Part shown: positions 1 through 8,692 of the stretch, piece by piece
Numbering within the stretch: position 1 is the stretch's first letter
Layout: every line of letters begins with the position of its first letter
NCBI GenBank assembly: GCA_945906305.1
Contig: CAMDQT010000013.1
Coordinates: forward strand, 27,752 to 91,751
Reading direction: 5' to 3'
Source of the DNA: Ferrithrix thermotolerans DSM 19514
GTDB lineage: Bacteria; Actinomycetota; Acidimicrobiia; Acidimicrobiales; CAIXPF01
Length of the DNA stretch: 64,000 nucleotides
Notes under the pieces: generated by a model
What the model was told of the DNA's origin: nothing
The model's input: only the letters and a program-made list of their open reading frames with translations
Databases searched by the model: none
Position numbers and translations under genes: made by a program

Positions 1-411
1 GCGGTCCATAGCGAGGTAATACCGCTCGCAGGCTTGGCGAAAACCGGGCAGCACCTCCTCGCGTGGCCACAGGTTGCGGCTCGACCCCGGCCGGGCCATG
101 AAGAACGCCGCGTTGAGCGAACTCGGGCGCCCGTCGGCGTGACTTTCCCCGCCAATCGGGTTGTAGCCCATCGTGGTGCCGCTGAGCAGGTGATCGGCCT
201 TGGCCTCCGCGGCGAGGCCGTGGTAGCGGGCGGCCCAGTCGTAGATCTCCTCGATGAGGGACCAGTCAACCCCGTGACCGACGAAGGACACGAACCCCAC
301 GGTCCGTAGCGCCTCGCCGAGGGCTGCGGCGACGGAGTCGCGCGCCCCCCGCACCCCAGCCCGGTAGGAGCTCAGCTCAACAACGGGCACCTCAGTCGTG
401 ATCGTGCTCAT
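1..411 (-). CDS. Isopenicillin N synthase-like Fe(II)/2-oxoglutarate dioxygenase, N-terminal part
   Basis: The gene runs off the left edge; 137 codons are visible from an ATG at 411. The N-terminus reads VPVVELSSYR followed by GEALRTVGFVSFVGHGV, the hallmark of the DIOX_N domain of isopenicillin N synthase-type non-haem iron oxygenases, which use O2 and usually 2-oxoglutarate. A GYNPIGGES stretch matches the substrate-lid region of the family. The iron ligands (HxD...H) lie in the missing C-terminal half, so activity cannot be judged. It starts 32 bases after the stop of the upstream esterase on the same strand, with GGGGAG just before the ATG, so the two may be co-transcribed. The substrate is unknown. 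Confidence 0.8.
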   Translation of the reverse strand, partial: MSTITTEVPVVELSSYRAGVRGARDSVAAALGEALRTVGFVSFVGHGVDWSLIEEIYDWAARYHGLAAEAKADHLLSGTTMGYNPIGGESHADGRPSSLNAAFFMARPGSSRNLWPREEVLPGFRQACERYYLAMDR

Positions 412-443
412 CGCTCCCCGTTCACGTCGGCCGGTACGGCAAC

Positions 444-1496
444 TTAGTCCCCAGCCGCCCAGAGGGTGTGGCCCTGGCACATCGCGGCGATGCTGCTCGC
501 GGTTTCACGGCTGATGTCGGGACAGGCCATGGGGAAGATCTCGGTGCCATGAACGGTGCCTTTCACCTCACGACATCCGGCAGGCACCCCGGCTCGCAAC
601 AACAGTCGGTAAAAGTTCACGCCCTCGTCGCGTAGCGGGTCGCACTCGTTGACGCTGATGAACGTCGGTGGCAGACCGGCCACGTCGGCCTCGGTGGCAA
701 AGCCCGGCCAAGCCAGCGGATCGCCAGCCTCGAAGGCCTCGATGCCGTAGCCCATAGCGCCGGTGTTGTCGTGCAGGTTGAGCAGGATCTCGTTGTTGTC
801 CACCGAGGACGGGCAGTCCGGATGAGGCCAGCGGCCGGCGATATAGGGGCACAAGGCGTACAACCCGGCGATGAGACTGGCCTTGCCCTCGCGCAACAGA
901 CGCATCCCCGTAGCGAGGGTCAGGTTGCCGCCGCCGCTCTCCCCCGCCACGATGATCCGGCTGGCGTCGATGCCCAGACGATCGGCATTGTCCACGAGCC
1001 ATTCCACCCCCGATACGCAATCGTTCAACCCCGCCGGGTAAGGCGCCACCTCTGGCGCAGACGATGCCGCCACCGCATTACGGAAATCGACCATCGCCAC
1101 CGCGACGCCACGCGCCGCGATCATGCGGGCCCATGCCCGGTAGTTGCCGTCAAAGGCGGACATGGTGGCCATACCACCACCGTGGATGTAGTAAACGCAG
1201 CCCACCCGCTCCGCACCCTCAGGTCGCACGAAACGGACCTTGATGGTGTTTCCATCGGGCTGGGACTCGAACTGCTCCACCGTGACACTGAGCCCGGCCG
1301 AGGGGGCGATCTCCTCGGTGTCGGCCCGCTCCATGAACGCCGCCAGCGCGGCCCGGCCCGCGATCGCCCGCTCAGAGTGCGCCCGAGCCAGCAACTCCTC
1401 CCGGCTAGACACATTGCGCCCGCCCAGAGTGGCCATGGTGCCGAACACGGCCTTGAGGCGGGGATCGATGCGGGCGTCCTCGGAAAGCTTCGACAT
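444..1496 (-). CDS. Alpha/beta hydrolase of the hormone-sensitive lipase (HSL) family
   Basis: The 350-residue protein is a carboxylesterase of the Abhydrolase_3/HSL type. It has the oxyanion-hole HGGG at about residues 105-108, the nucleophile elbow GESGGG with Ser187, an acidic residue in NECDPLRDEG near 286-290 and His316 in VHGTE. It should hydrolyse short acyl esters in the cytoplasm. The chosen start is the ATG at 1496; an in-frame TTG at 1538 exists but would overlap the divergent neighbour that begins at 1538. The isopenicillin-N-synthase-like gene follows closely downstream. Family is clear, substrate unknown. Confidence 0.88.
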   Translation of the reverse strand: MSKLSEDARIDPRLKAVFGTMATLGGRNVSSREELLARAHSERAIAGRAALAAFMERADTEEIAPSAGLSVTVEQFESQPDGNTIKVRFVRPEGAERVGCVYYIHGGGMATMSAFDGNYRAWARMIAARGVAVAMVDFRNAVAASSAPEVAPYPAGLNDCVSGVEWLVDNADRLGIDASRIIVAGESGGGNLTLATGMRLLREGKASLIAGLYALCPYIAGRWPHPDCPSSVDNNEILLNLHDNTGAMGYGIEAFEAGDPLAWPGFATEADVAGLPPTFISVNECDPLRDEGVNFYRLLLRAGVPAGCREVKGTVHGTEIFPMACPDISRETASSIAAMCQGHTLWAAGD

Positions 1497-1537
1497 GGCC
1501 AGATCATAACGGTGGGCGGAGGCGGTAGGGTCCGGCA

Positions 1538-2485
1538 ATGCGGATCACCATCAACGGCACCTCGGTCATCGGCCCCGCCGATCTCGCGGCACTCCTCGAC
1601 CATGCCCGTACCGCGGCAGCCGACGGATTCGACACCTGGTGGCTGGCCCAGACCGGCCTGGTCGAGACTCTGACCCTTTTCGCGGTCATCGGCCGTGAGG
1701 TTCCCACCATCACGCTGGGCACCGCGGTGGTACCCACCTTCACCCGCCATCCGACCGCGCTGGCGGGCCAGGCCCTGTCCACCGCCGCGCTCATCGGCGA
1801 CGCGTCGAGGTTGGTGTTGGGAATCGGGCTGTCCCACAAGCCTGCGGTGCAGGATCGCTACGGCTTGGTGTTCGAGCGGCCGGTGCGTCACCTCGCCGAT
1901 TATCTCGACATTCTCCAGCCGATGCTCGAACTCGGCAAGGTCCACCACCACGGTGAGCTGTGGAGCACCACGATGGAAGCGAACCGGCCCCATCCCGTCG
2001 CCCCCTCAGTCATGGTGGCCGCGCTCGGGCCGCAGCTGCTGCGCATGGCCGGGCGTCGCACCGACGGGACGTTGCTGTGGATGGTGGGCGAACGCACCAT
2101 CTCCGAGCACATCGCCCCCGTCATCAACGACGCCGCGGCCGCCGTGGGACGCATCGCCCCTCGCGTGGTGTGCAGCCTGCCGGTGTGCGTCACGGAGGAC
2201 AGCGCCGCGGTGCGCCAGGCCGCCACCGTGGCGTTCGCCAACTACGGGCAGTTACCTTCCTACCGAGCGATGCTGGACCGCGAGGGCGTGGCCGGGCCGG
2301 CGGACGTTGCCCTCATCGGTTCTGCGGCCGAGGTCGAGGATCGTCTTGGCGCCATCTTCGCCGCCGGGGCCACGGAGTTCTCCGCGCTGGAGTTCACCCG
2401 CAACCCCGACGAGGCCGCGGCGACCCGAGCCCTGCTCATCGGACTCAACTCCGCCGCGCCACGCGCTCAGACCCGGCGGGCGTAA
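1538..2485 (+). CDS. LLM-class F420-dependent oxidoreductase
   Basis: This 315-residue protein is a luciferase-like monooxygenase (LLM) TIM barrel of the kind that binds F420 or FMN. Typical blocks are seen: GFDTWWLAQ near the N-terminus, TLGTAVVPTFTRHP, the phosphate-binding LVLGIGLSHKP, and the PVAPSVMVAALGP strand followed by a GRRTDGTLLW block. The pattern resembles the TIGR03564-type F420 subfamily (from memory, not searched). It diverges from the esterase at 444-1496 and its 3' end overlaps the convergent acyl-CoA dehydrogenase by 19 bases. LLM enzymes oxidise or reduce alcohols, enones and many xenobiotics; the substrate here is unknown. Confidence 0.9.
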   Translation: MRITINGTSVIGPADLAALLDHARTAAADGFDTWWLAQTGLVETLTLFAVIGREVPTITLGTAVVPTFTRHPTALAGQALSTAALIGDASRLVLGIGLSHKPAVQDRYGLVFERPVRHLADYLDILQPMLELGKVHHHGELWSTTMEANRPHPVAPSVMVAALGPQLLRMAGRRTDGTLLWMVGERTISEHIAPVINDAAAAVGRIAPRVVCSLPVCVTEDSAAVRQAATVAFANYGQLPSYRAMLDREGVAGPADVALIGSAAEVEDRLGAIFAAGATEFSALEFTRNPDEAAATRALLIGLNSAAPRAQTRRA

Positions 2486-3660
2486 TCGGTGATGGAACGG
2501 CGGGCGATCACCATCTGGTGTACCTCGGTGGGCCCTTCGTAGATGCGCGACATGCGCAGCCGCTGCGCCATCACCCCAAAGGGCATCTCGCGGGTCATGC
2601 CGAGCGCCCCGAAGGCCTGCATGGCATGGTCGACCACCTCGGCCGCCATCTCCGTGGAGAAAACCTTCACCATCGAAGCCTCGGTGCGGACGTCCTCGCC
2701 TCGGTCGGCTTTGGCCGCCGCGTCTTGCACCAACAACCGGGTGAGATGGATCTTGGTCGCGGCGTCCGCAATCCACCATTGCACCGCCTGACGGTCGGCC
2801 AGTTTCTGGCCGAAAACCTCCCGCGTCATGGCGTGGTCGCACAGCATGGCCAACGCCCGTGAAGCCATGCCGATACTGCGGGCGCCGATCTCGAGACGCC
2901 GGACCGTCAATCGTTTTTGCATGGGAGCGAAGCCCTGACCCACTTCGCCGAGCACCTGCCGCTGGTGCAACCGCAAATTTTCGATGCGCAATTCGTAGGT
3001 GCGCAACCCACCCAGCATGGGGATTTCCCGCTCGATCTCGAACCCCGGCGTGTCTCGATCGACGAGAAACGCTGTCATCCCGCCTCGTGCCCCCAACGCC
3101 GGATCGGTGACCGCCATGAGGATGGTGAAATCGGCCGACGGCACCCGGGAAACCCAGATTTTGCGACCGTTGAGGACCCAGTCCTCGCCGTCGCGAACGG
3201 CCCGGGTACGCATCGCTGATGGGTCGCTACCAGCGTCTGGTTCGGAGATGGCCATGGCCGACTTGCTCCTACCCAGGGCGTAGGGCTCGAGGTACTTCAC
3301 CCGCTGCTCGGGGCTGGCGACCGCATCGAGCATGTGCAGGTTCGGCGAGTCGGGCGGGAACTGGAATGGGGTCACCGTGCGCGACAGCCGTTCGTGGATG
3401 GCCAGCATCACCCTCGCCGGCAACCCCGCGCCACCCATCTCCTCGGGGGCGTCGAGCGCCCACAACCCGAGCTCGCGGCACATGGCAAGCAGCGGCGCTT
3501 CCTCAGCTTCGGTCAGCGCCAACGGCTCGCCGGCGGCCTCCCGGGCCAGAACATCGCGTTCGAGTGGCATCAATCGGTCCGACACGAACCGCTCGACGAG
3601 ACTGAACAGCATCTGCTCCTCGTCGGAGAACTGGTGCAATTCATCCGCCATGACGCTCAC
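2467..3660 (-). CDS. Acyl-CoA dehydrogenase
   Basis: The 397-residue protein has the full FAD-dependent acyl-CoA dehydrogenase architecture: helical N-terminal domain, middle beta domain with AISEPDAGSDPSAMRTRA and GRKIWVSRVPSADF, and C-terminal helical domain. The usual catalytic base is present in IYEGPTEVH (Glu near 375). It should introduce an alpha,beta double bond into an acyl-CoA and pass electrons to ETF. The GTG start at 3660 overlaps the stop of the upstream enoyl-CoA hydratase-like gene as GTGA, so translation is probably coupled; an ATG lies nine bases further in. Chain-length preference is unknown. Confidence 0.92.
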   Translation of the reverse strand: MSVMADELHQFSDEEQMLFSLVERFVSDRLMPLERDVLAREAAGEPLALTEAEEAPLLAMCRELGLWALDAPEEMGGAGLPARVMLAIHERLSRTVTPFQFPPDSPNLHMLDAVASPEQRVKYLEPYALGRSKSAMAISEPDAGSDPSAMRTRAVRDGEDWVLNGRKIWVSRVPSADFTILMAVTDPALGARGGMTAFLVDRDTPGFEIEREIPMLGGLRTYELRIENLRLHQRQVLGEVGQGFAPMQKRLTVRRLEIGARSIGMASRALAMLCDHAMTREVFGQKLADRQAVQWWIADAATKIHLTRLLVQDAAAKADRGEDVRTEASMVKVFSTEMAAEVVDHAMQAFGALGMTREMPFGVMAQRLRMSRIYEGPTEVHQMVIARRSITDYARRV

Positions 3661-4448
3661 CGGCCCTTGAAGTCGGGCAGGCGGCGTTCGGCCATGGCCT
3701 TCACGCCCTCCTTCCAGTCCTCGGTGCTCCGCAGGCGGTTTTGTTCGACCCGTTCTCGGGCGATCACCGAGCGCACCAGTGCTGGCATATCTCCCCGCAC
3801 CGTTTTGCGAATGGACGTCACCGCCAGCGGTGCCGATATGGCGATCTCCCGGGCGAAGGCCCGAGCGGCCTCGCGCAGCTCATGGAGCGGGACGAGCTGG
3901 TCGACCAGGCCCATGGCCAGCGCCTCTTCCCCCGTGATCCGCCGCCCGGTGTAGAGCAACTCCATGGCCTTCTGCTGGCCGACGGCGCGAGGCAGGGTGG
4001 CGCTGAGCACGAAGCCGTGGTGAAAACCGAGGCGGGCGAAATTCGCCGCGAACCGGGCCTCCGGCGCGGCAACCCGGAAATCAGCCACCAGGGACAGCCC
4101 CAGGCCCGCACCGATAGCTGCGCCCTGCACCGCCGCGACGATCGGCTTGCCGGTGGCGAAGAGCCGGTCGGCCTCGTCATAGACGTTGCGTTGGGGCCGA
4201 TCTGACGGGGTCGCCGTACCCGCGGCGTCGCCACTGAAGTCGCCGCCGGCGCAGAAATGCTTGCCCGCGGCGCACAACACGATGGCCCGGCAGCGCTCGT
4301 CGTTATCGAGGTCGATCAACGCTTCGGCCAGGCCATCCACGATGGCCACACTGATGTAGTTGTTGGGGGCCTGCTGAATCTCGATGGTGGCGACGTGATC
4401 ATCGCCCACGTCCACTGCCAGGTCGCCGTACCTGCTCGCCGCGGCCAT
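3657..4448 (-). CDS. Enoyl-CoA hydratase/isomerase family protein lacking both catalytic glutamates
   Basis: The 263-residue protein is a crotonase-fold protein. The two oxyanion-hole segments are recognisable, KHFCAGGDF (about 63-71) and QGAAIGAGLGL (about 108-118). The positions that carry the two catalytic glutamates in classical crotonase (GGGCEL and the PE of the next helix) read GAGLGL and FARLGF, so simple hydration is doubtful and an isomerase, hydrolase or other CoA-thioester role is possible. The ATG at 4448 is favoured because GAGGAGG sits four bases upstream; an in-frame GTG at 4466 lies before that ribosome site. It is coupled to the acyl-CoA dehydrogenase downstream. Confidence 0.88.
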   Translation of the reverse strand: MAAASRYGDLAVDVGDDHVATIEIQQAPNNYISVAIVDGLAEALIDLDNDERCRAIVLCAAGKHFCAGGDFSGDAAGTATPSDRPQRNVYDEADRLFATGKPIVAAVQGAAIGAGLGLSLVADFRVAAPEARFAANFARLGFHHGFVLSATLPRAVGQQKAMELLYTGRRITGEEALAMGLVDQLVPLHELREAARAFAREIAISAPLAVTSIRKTVRGDMPALVRSVIARERVEQNRLRSTEDWKEGVKAMAERRLPDFKGR

Positions 4449-4642
4449 AGGGCCTCCTCGTTGCACCTCTGGGGCACCGGTAGGCCCAGACCGCCCGGAA
4501 TCTACGCGCTTCGGACCGCGCCCGCCCGGGTGATCGGCTTCTGGCGCCGCGCTGCTGTGCCATCCTTAGCGGGTATCGCGCGCTCGCGGTATCGGCACGG
4601 GCCCGAGGACCGTAACGGGCGAGGGTGAAGGTGAGGGCCGCG

Positions 4643-5482
4643 ATGGGTGAGCTCACAACGCAGTTGAGCGAGGCGCATCACGCCGCGTTCCAGCGTGACG
4701 GCGTGGTCAAGGTGGAACGAGCGGTGGGCCAGGAGTGGATCGACCGCATGATGGAACTGGCCGACCGCCAACTCGCCGCGCCCGGCCGATGGGCGGGCGA
4801 CTCCGCGGCCGAAGGGGGACCGGGACGATTGTTCACCGACCGGTATCTCTGGCAAAGCGACCCGTTGGTACACGACTTTGTCTTCCAATCGGGCGTGGCC
4901 CGCCTCGCCGGGGAATTGCTCGAATGTGAGCGGGTGCGGTTCTATTTCGACCACCTGTTGATCAAAGAACCTCACACCCCCAACCCCACGCCGTGGCACC
5001 AGGACATCCCCTACTGGCCCTTTCTTGGCCGTCAGATCGCTTCGGTGTGGGTGTCCGCCACCGATGTCAGTGTGCAGGAGAGTTCCCTCGAGTTCATTCG
5101 CGGGTCACACCGCTGGGACCGCTACTTCGCCCCCAAGGCCTTCACCAAGGGTGGCAGCACCTGGGCCGAGCAGAACGCTGGCGACGAGCTGCCGGACATC
5201 GAGTCCTCGCGCCACAGCTACGACATCGCCGGTTTCGACGTCAAGGCCGGCGATGCCTTGGTGTTCTCGGCGTGGACCGTGCACGGCTCGCCGGGCAACG
5301 CGGGGTCTCGACGGCGAGTGGCGTTGTCGACACGGTGGATCGGTGACGATGCGGTATGGCACCCTCGCCCGGCTTCGGATCCATCGGTAACCCAGGCGGA
5401 CACCAGCGCCATCCCGGGCCAGTACCCCGCGGACGACCAACGCTTCCCCATCGGCTGGCAACGCCCCGCCAGCGTCCGCTGA
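4643..5482 (+). CDS. Phytanoyl-CoA dioxygenase (PhyH) family protein
   Basis: The 279-residue protein belongs to the PhyH Fe(II)/2-oxoglutarate oxygenase family. The iron ligands are visible as HQD (His119, Asp121) and the distal His214 in WTVHGSPGN; an Arg about ten residues later (GSRRRVAL) should bind 2-oxoglutarate. SLEFIRGSHRW is the family's typical strand before the lid. The ATG at 4643 has GGTGAGG upstream; an in-frame GTG lies at 4625. It is divergent from the hydratase/dehydrogenase pair, which fits alpha-hydroxylation of a branched acyl substrate before beta-oxidation, but PhyH enzymes also act on free small molecules. Confidence 0.88.
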   Translation: MGELTTQLSEAHHAAFQRDGVVKVERAVGQEWIDRMMELADRQLAAPGRWAGDSAAEGGPGRLFTDRYLWQSDPLVHDFVFQSGVARLAGELLECERVRFYFDHLLIKEPHTPNPTPWHQDIPYWPFLGRQIASVWVSATDVSVQESSLEFIRGSHRWDRYFAPKAFTKGGSTWAEQNAGDELPDIESSRHSYDIAGFDVKAGDALVFSAWTVHGSPGNAGSRRRVALSTRWIGDDAVWHPRPASDPSVTQADTSAIPGQYPADDQRFPIGWQRPASVR

Positions 5483-5503
5483 GCGCGTCGCCTGGGGCGG
5501 GCG

Positions 5504-6964
5504 TTAGGGCAGCAGACGCCGATAGCTGGTGACGCCCGCGATGCTCTCGGCGTCGCCGTACTCGCCGCGGGCCAGCAGGTCCGACAACATGGTCTCTTCC
5601 TTGCCGTGCAACGTGCCGTCCTCGATGACGAGCCACTTCACTTCGCTGGGCGAGACGAACTTGGCCGGGTCGTTGAGGAAGTTGCTGCGGATCCAGGGGT
5701 TGGGGAAGGTGTACACCACCTCGCGGTGCGTCAGGTGCGGTACCCCCTTGTAATGCGCCGCCACGATGTCGGACGGCCCGACGCGTTCGATGGCCGCGTG
5801 CCAACCAGCGATCGCCGGGTCGTGCCCGCGGGACCACCAGCCGGCATCGAACTCGGTGCTGAAGGGAAGCACCCCCCACATGGTGGCGGTCAGCAGTGCC
5901 GAAGCCACCGTCAGGCCCGCCGCGGCCCGTCCCAGCACGAGCCGCCGCCGACCGAGAAACGCAGCACCTTCGATGGCGGCGATCATGGCGGTGGCAATGG
6001 GTATCGCCTGGTAGTGGTAGTACATCGCCCGGGTGAAGTCGTTGATCGTCAGTAGGTTGATCAGCATCATCGGCAGGGCCATCACCAGTACCACCGGGGC
6101 CAGGAAGGACAGCATCCCGAGCGGGCCGAACACCTGCCCCACGTAGCTGTGCCAGCGGTTGTCTGAGAGTCGGCGCACCAGCAGCGACGGGTCGTTCATC
6201 GAGGCGCGCACCATCTCCCCTGGGGTGTCACCCAACTCCCCGAAGAGGCCGGTGTAGGCGGTGAAATCGCCCGCGAGGGTGGGCACCAACCACATCCCGA
6301 TCCCCGCAAAGTAAGCCGCGCCCACCACGAGAACGGCGGGGCCGAATCGGCGGCGACCCCGCATGGTCAGCACCACACCCAACCCGATGCAAGCCAGGGC
6401 GATGTCCTCCTTCCACAGCAACGCCGCGAGTAGCCACACCGCGGTGTACACGTTGTGCCGTCGTGCCTGTCGCTCGGGGCCTTCGGGCCGAGTGGTAGCG
6501 AAGTAGTACCCGGTGATGAAGAACGGCAGGGCCATGGTTTCAGGGTGGATGGTCTCCCACGCCAGGAACCCGGTGGTAGGCATCAGCAACCACGCCAGAG
6601 CGAAACACAACGCCACCCATTCGTGGCGCAGCCGGTTACGGGCCAGCAGGAATACAGGCACTGCGCTCAGGGCGAGGGCCACCACCTGGAGGCTGTCCCA
6701 CAGGTTGGGGCCACCCCCCAGCCACACCAACGGGACCAGGGCGTAGTAGGCGAACATGGCGTGGTGGCCGAACACGGGAAGCCCGCAGACGGTGTTGAAA
6801 ACCTTGCCGTGAGCCAACAACCAGATCGACTGATCGTGGATGCCAAGGTCGAAGTCGAAGGTGTCGAACTGGTTGTGCCGACGAATGATCAGCCCGCACA
6901 TCAGGACCGTCCAGCACAGTACCGATGCCGCAAGAAGCGAACGAGGAAGTCGACGGGCCAACAC
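5504..6964 (-). CDS. DUF2079-family multi-pass membrane protein
   Basis: About 486 residues with many hydrophobic segments. The N-terminal block FDTFDFDLGIHDQSIWLLAHG matches DUF2079 in shape (NFDLGI.DQ..WLL), and HNPIF-type lipid-facing loops alternate with membrane spans such as AVWLLAALLWKEDIALACIG. DUF2079 proteins resemble GT-C-like membrane glycosyltransferases but have no assigned reaction. The C-terminal soluble tail (from about residue 380) contains VAAHYKGVPHLTHRE, typical of the family. The start is uncertain: I chose GTG 6964, which keeps the gene clear of the divergent SDR; a TTG about 70 bases upstream is an alternative. No strong ribosome site is visible. Confidence 0.8.
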   Translation of the reverse strand: MLARRLPRSLLAASVLCWTVLMCGLIIRRHNQFDTFDFDLGIHDQSIWLLAHGKVFNTVCGLPVFGHHAMFAYYALVPLVWLGGGPNLWDSLQVVALALSAVPVFLLARNRLRHEWVALCFALAWLLMPTTGFLAWETIHPETMALPFFITGYYFATTRPEGPERQARRHNVYTAVWLLAALLWKEDIALACIGLGVVLTMRGRRRFGPAVLVVGAAYFAGIGMWLVPTLAGDFTAYTGLFGELGDTPGEMVRASMNDPSLLVRRLSDNRWHSYVGQVFGPLGMLSFLAPVVLVMALPMMLINLLTINDFTRAMYYHYQAIPIATAMIAAIEGAAFLGRRRLVLGRAAAGLTVASALLTATMWGVLPFSTEFDAGWWSRGHDPAIAGWHAAIERVGPSDIVAAHYKGVPHLTHREVVYTFPNPWIRSNFLNDPAKFVSPSEVKWLVIEDGTLHGKEETMLSDLLARGEYGDAESIAGVTSYRRLLP

Positions 6965-7060
6965 GCCGATCGACTTTAGGGGCCCGACCCGGTGGCGCTG
7001 AGCATCCCCGCTGGCACGAGCGGACAACGCCGATCCTGACGCCTCGGTATGATCCGCGGC

Positions 7061-7807
7061 ATGGGTGAACTCGATGGCAAGGTAGCAGTGATCACGGGCG
7101 GGGCTCGAGGGCAGGGAGCGGCCGAAGGAGCTCTCTTCGCTCGGCACGGGGCCACGGTCATTCTGGCCGACGTGCTCGACGAGGCCGGAGAGGTCACCGC
7201 GGGAACCATCGAGGGGGCCGAGTATGCCCACCTCGATGTGACCTCCGAGCAGGACTGGGACCGGGTGATCGCCGACGTAATGGCCCGCCATGGCCGCCTC
7301 GACATCCTCGTCAACAACGCCGGAATCCTGCTCAACGGCAAGCTGGTCAACCAATCGCTCGACGGCTGGAACCGCATCATTGCCATCAATCAGACCGGCG
7401 TGTTCCTGGGGATCCGGGCCGCGGGCCGGGCCATGATCGAAGCTGGCAACGGTGGCTCGATCGTCAACATCTCCTCCGTCGCGGGCCTCGAGGGCATCTT
7501 CGGTACCGGCGCCTACAGCGCCACCAAATGGGCGGTTCGGGGCATGACCAAGGTGGCGGCCAAAGAACTCGGCCGCCACGCCATCCGCGTCAACTCGGTG
7601 CATCCAGGTTTCATCCAGACCGACATGGTGGCGAACGCACCGGCCATGACCGATCCGGCCAAACGGGCCAAGGCGGAACGCAATATTCCCATCGGCCGCC
7701 TCGGGCAGGTCGATGACATCGCCAACATGGTGCTCTTCCTCGCTACCAGCGCATCGAGCTACTGCACCGGCCAGGAGTTCGTGGTCGACGGCGGAGTCCA
7801 CGGCTGA
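7061..7807 (+). CDS. Short-chain dehydrogenase/reductase, 3-alpha/20-beta-hydroxysteroid dehydrogenase-like
   Basis: A classical SDR of 248 residues. The cofactor motif TGGARGQG occupies residues 12-19, NNAG 85-88, the catalytic Ser is near 139, and Tyr152/Lys156 lie in AYSATK. The N-terminus GELDGKVAVITGGARGQG and the C-terminal GQEFVVDGG resemble 3-alpha,20-beta-hydroxysteroid dehydrogenases and other NAD-dependent alcohol dehydrogenases. The ATG at 7061 matches the normal family start; another ATG at 7049 adds four residues. It is divergent from the DUF2079 gene and ends in a shared terminator hairpin with the DUF1330 gene. Steroid specificity is only a resemblance. Confidence 0.9.
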   Translation: MGELDGKVAVITGGARGQGAAEGALFARHGATVILADVLDEAGEVTAGTIEGAEYAHLDVTSEQDWDRVIADVMARHGRLDILVNNAGILLNGKLVNQSLDGWNRIIAINQTGVFLGIRAAGRAMIEAGNGGSIVNISSVAGLEGIFGTGAYSATKWAVRGMTKVAAKELGRHAIRVNSVHPGFIQTDMVANAPAMTDPAKRAKAERNIPIGRLGQVDDIANMVLFLATSASSYCTGQEFVVDGGVHG

Positions 7808-7847
7808 GGCCGGCCCGGGCCCCATGACGGGTCCCGGATCGGCCTCA
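7805..7847. terminator. Convergent bidirectional terminator hairpin
   Basis: TGAGGCCG (7805-7812) pairs with CGGCCTCA (7840-7847). Inside, CGGG/CCCG and CCC/GGG continue the stem with small symmetric internal loops around ATGAC. It lies between the SDR stop and the DUF1330 stop, which converge, so it can end transcripts from both sides. No U-tract follows, as is common in GC-rich actinobacteria. Confidence 0.6.
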
Positions 7848-7858
7848 CCTCACCATGA

Positions 7859-8149
7859 TCAGCCCAGCCCCTTGGCCAGCACGGCCCGGGAGTCGCTTGC
7901 TGCGAGGCGCAAGGGCAGGGCGGCTTGGTACTCCGCCGAGTCGTACCACTCCCGAAAGGCCGCTTCGTCGTCGAACTCCAAGATGACCAGGCGGCCGCCA
8001 TGCCAATCGCCCTCAACCGAAATGAGCGCGTCGTCGGCCACGATGGCCCGCCCTCGGATGTTGGCCATCGACGGCCGGGCGGCTTTGCCGTAGGCCTTGA
8101 TCCCATCGGGATCGGTGACCTTCTCCTGCACGACGAAATACACCGACAT
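7859..8149 (-). CDS. DUF1330-family small protein
   Basis: A 96-residue ferredoxin-like alpha/beta-barrel protein of the DUF1330 family. The sequence starts SVYFVVQEKVTDPDGIKAYG and contains VSVEGDWHGGRLVILEF and WYDSAEYQAALPLR, the conserved core of this family (typical length 95-100). DUF1330 proteins are dimeric and have no firmly assigned reaction; they are distant relatives of antibiotic-biosynthesis monooxygenases. The ATG at 8149 is preceded by AAGGAG at a seven-base distance, so the start is secure. It converges on the SDR gene. Confidence 0.88.
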   Translation of the reverse strand: MSVYFVVQEKVTDPDGIKAYGKAARPSMANIRGRAIVADDALISVEGDWHGGRLVILEFDDEAAFREWYDSAEYQAALPLRLAASDSRAVLAKGLG

Positions 8150-8271
8150 GGCGGGCTCCTTGTTGGTCTGCGGCCCAATGGCAGGCTTGCGCCGCACCGT
8201 AGTCCGCGGCGTGGCTGGGTGCGGGGCCGAGCCTCGAACCGGGCGCACGGGCCTCAAGAAGGGAGTACAAC

Positions 8272-8688
8272 GTGGGGATGGACACCGAAGCAACACGCAC
8301 CCTCGTCCGGGCTTTCCTCGACGCCCGGGCGGCCAACGATGCCACCACCATGGCAACCCTGCTCTCCGATGACGCCGAGTGGCAACCGCCGCCGAGCATG
8401 GGGCTCGGCTCCTTCAAGGGCCGCGATGTCGTCGTCAAGGCCCTCACCGGAGGCGCCGTCGGCAAACTCTTCGACGTGAGCACCATCAAACGCGACGTCC
8501 ACAAGCTCATCGCCGAGGGTGACACCGCGGTGGCATTGCAGCGCCTCACCGCCACCACCACCAAGGGCGTTGCGTACGAAAACGACTACTGCTGGGTGTA
8601 CACCTGCCGCGACGCCAAGATCGTCAAGCTCGACGAGTACGTCGACTCCTTCAAGGCGGCCAAGCTTTTTGGCATGGTCAAGAGCTGA
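8272..8688 (+). CDS. NTF2-like/SnoaL-type protein
   Basis: A 138-residue protein with the cone-shaped NTF2-like (SnoaL) fold pattern: an N-terminal helix TRTLVRAFLDARAANDATTM, LLSDDAEWQPPPS, FKGRDVV and the strand WVYTCRDAKIVKLDEYVD. Members act as ketosteroid-isomerase-like enzymes, polyketide cyclases or small-ligand binders. GTG 8272 fits best because AAGGGAG lies six bases upstream; ATG 8278 is also possible. It is only five bases upstream of an LLM oxidoreductase and is probably translated with it, which suggests both act on the same or consecutive substrate. Confidence 0.8.
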   Translation: MGMDTEATRTLVRAFLDARAANDATTMATLLSDDAEWQPPPSMGLGSFKGRDVVVKALTGGAVGKLFDVSTIKRDVHKLIAEGDTAVALQRLTATTTKGVAYENDYCWVYTCRDAKIVKLDEYVDSFKAAKLFGMVKS

Positions 8689-8692
8689 ACAG

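Noticed and set aside
6965..7825. N-terminal extension of the DUF2079 protein reaching into the SDR gene
   Set aside because: The extension is antisense to the SDR and has no hydrophobic or DUF2079 character; the gene is cut at about 6964.
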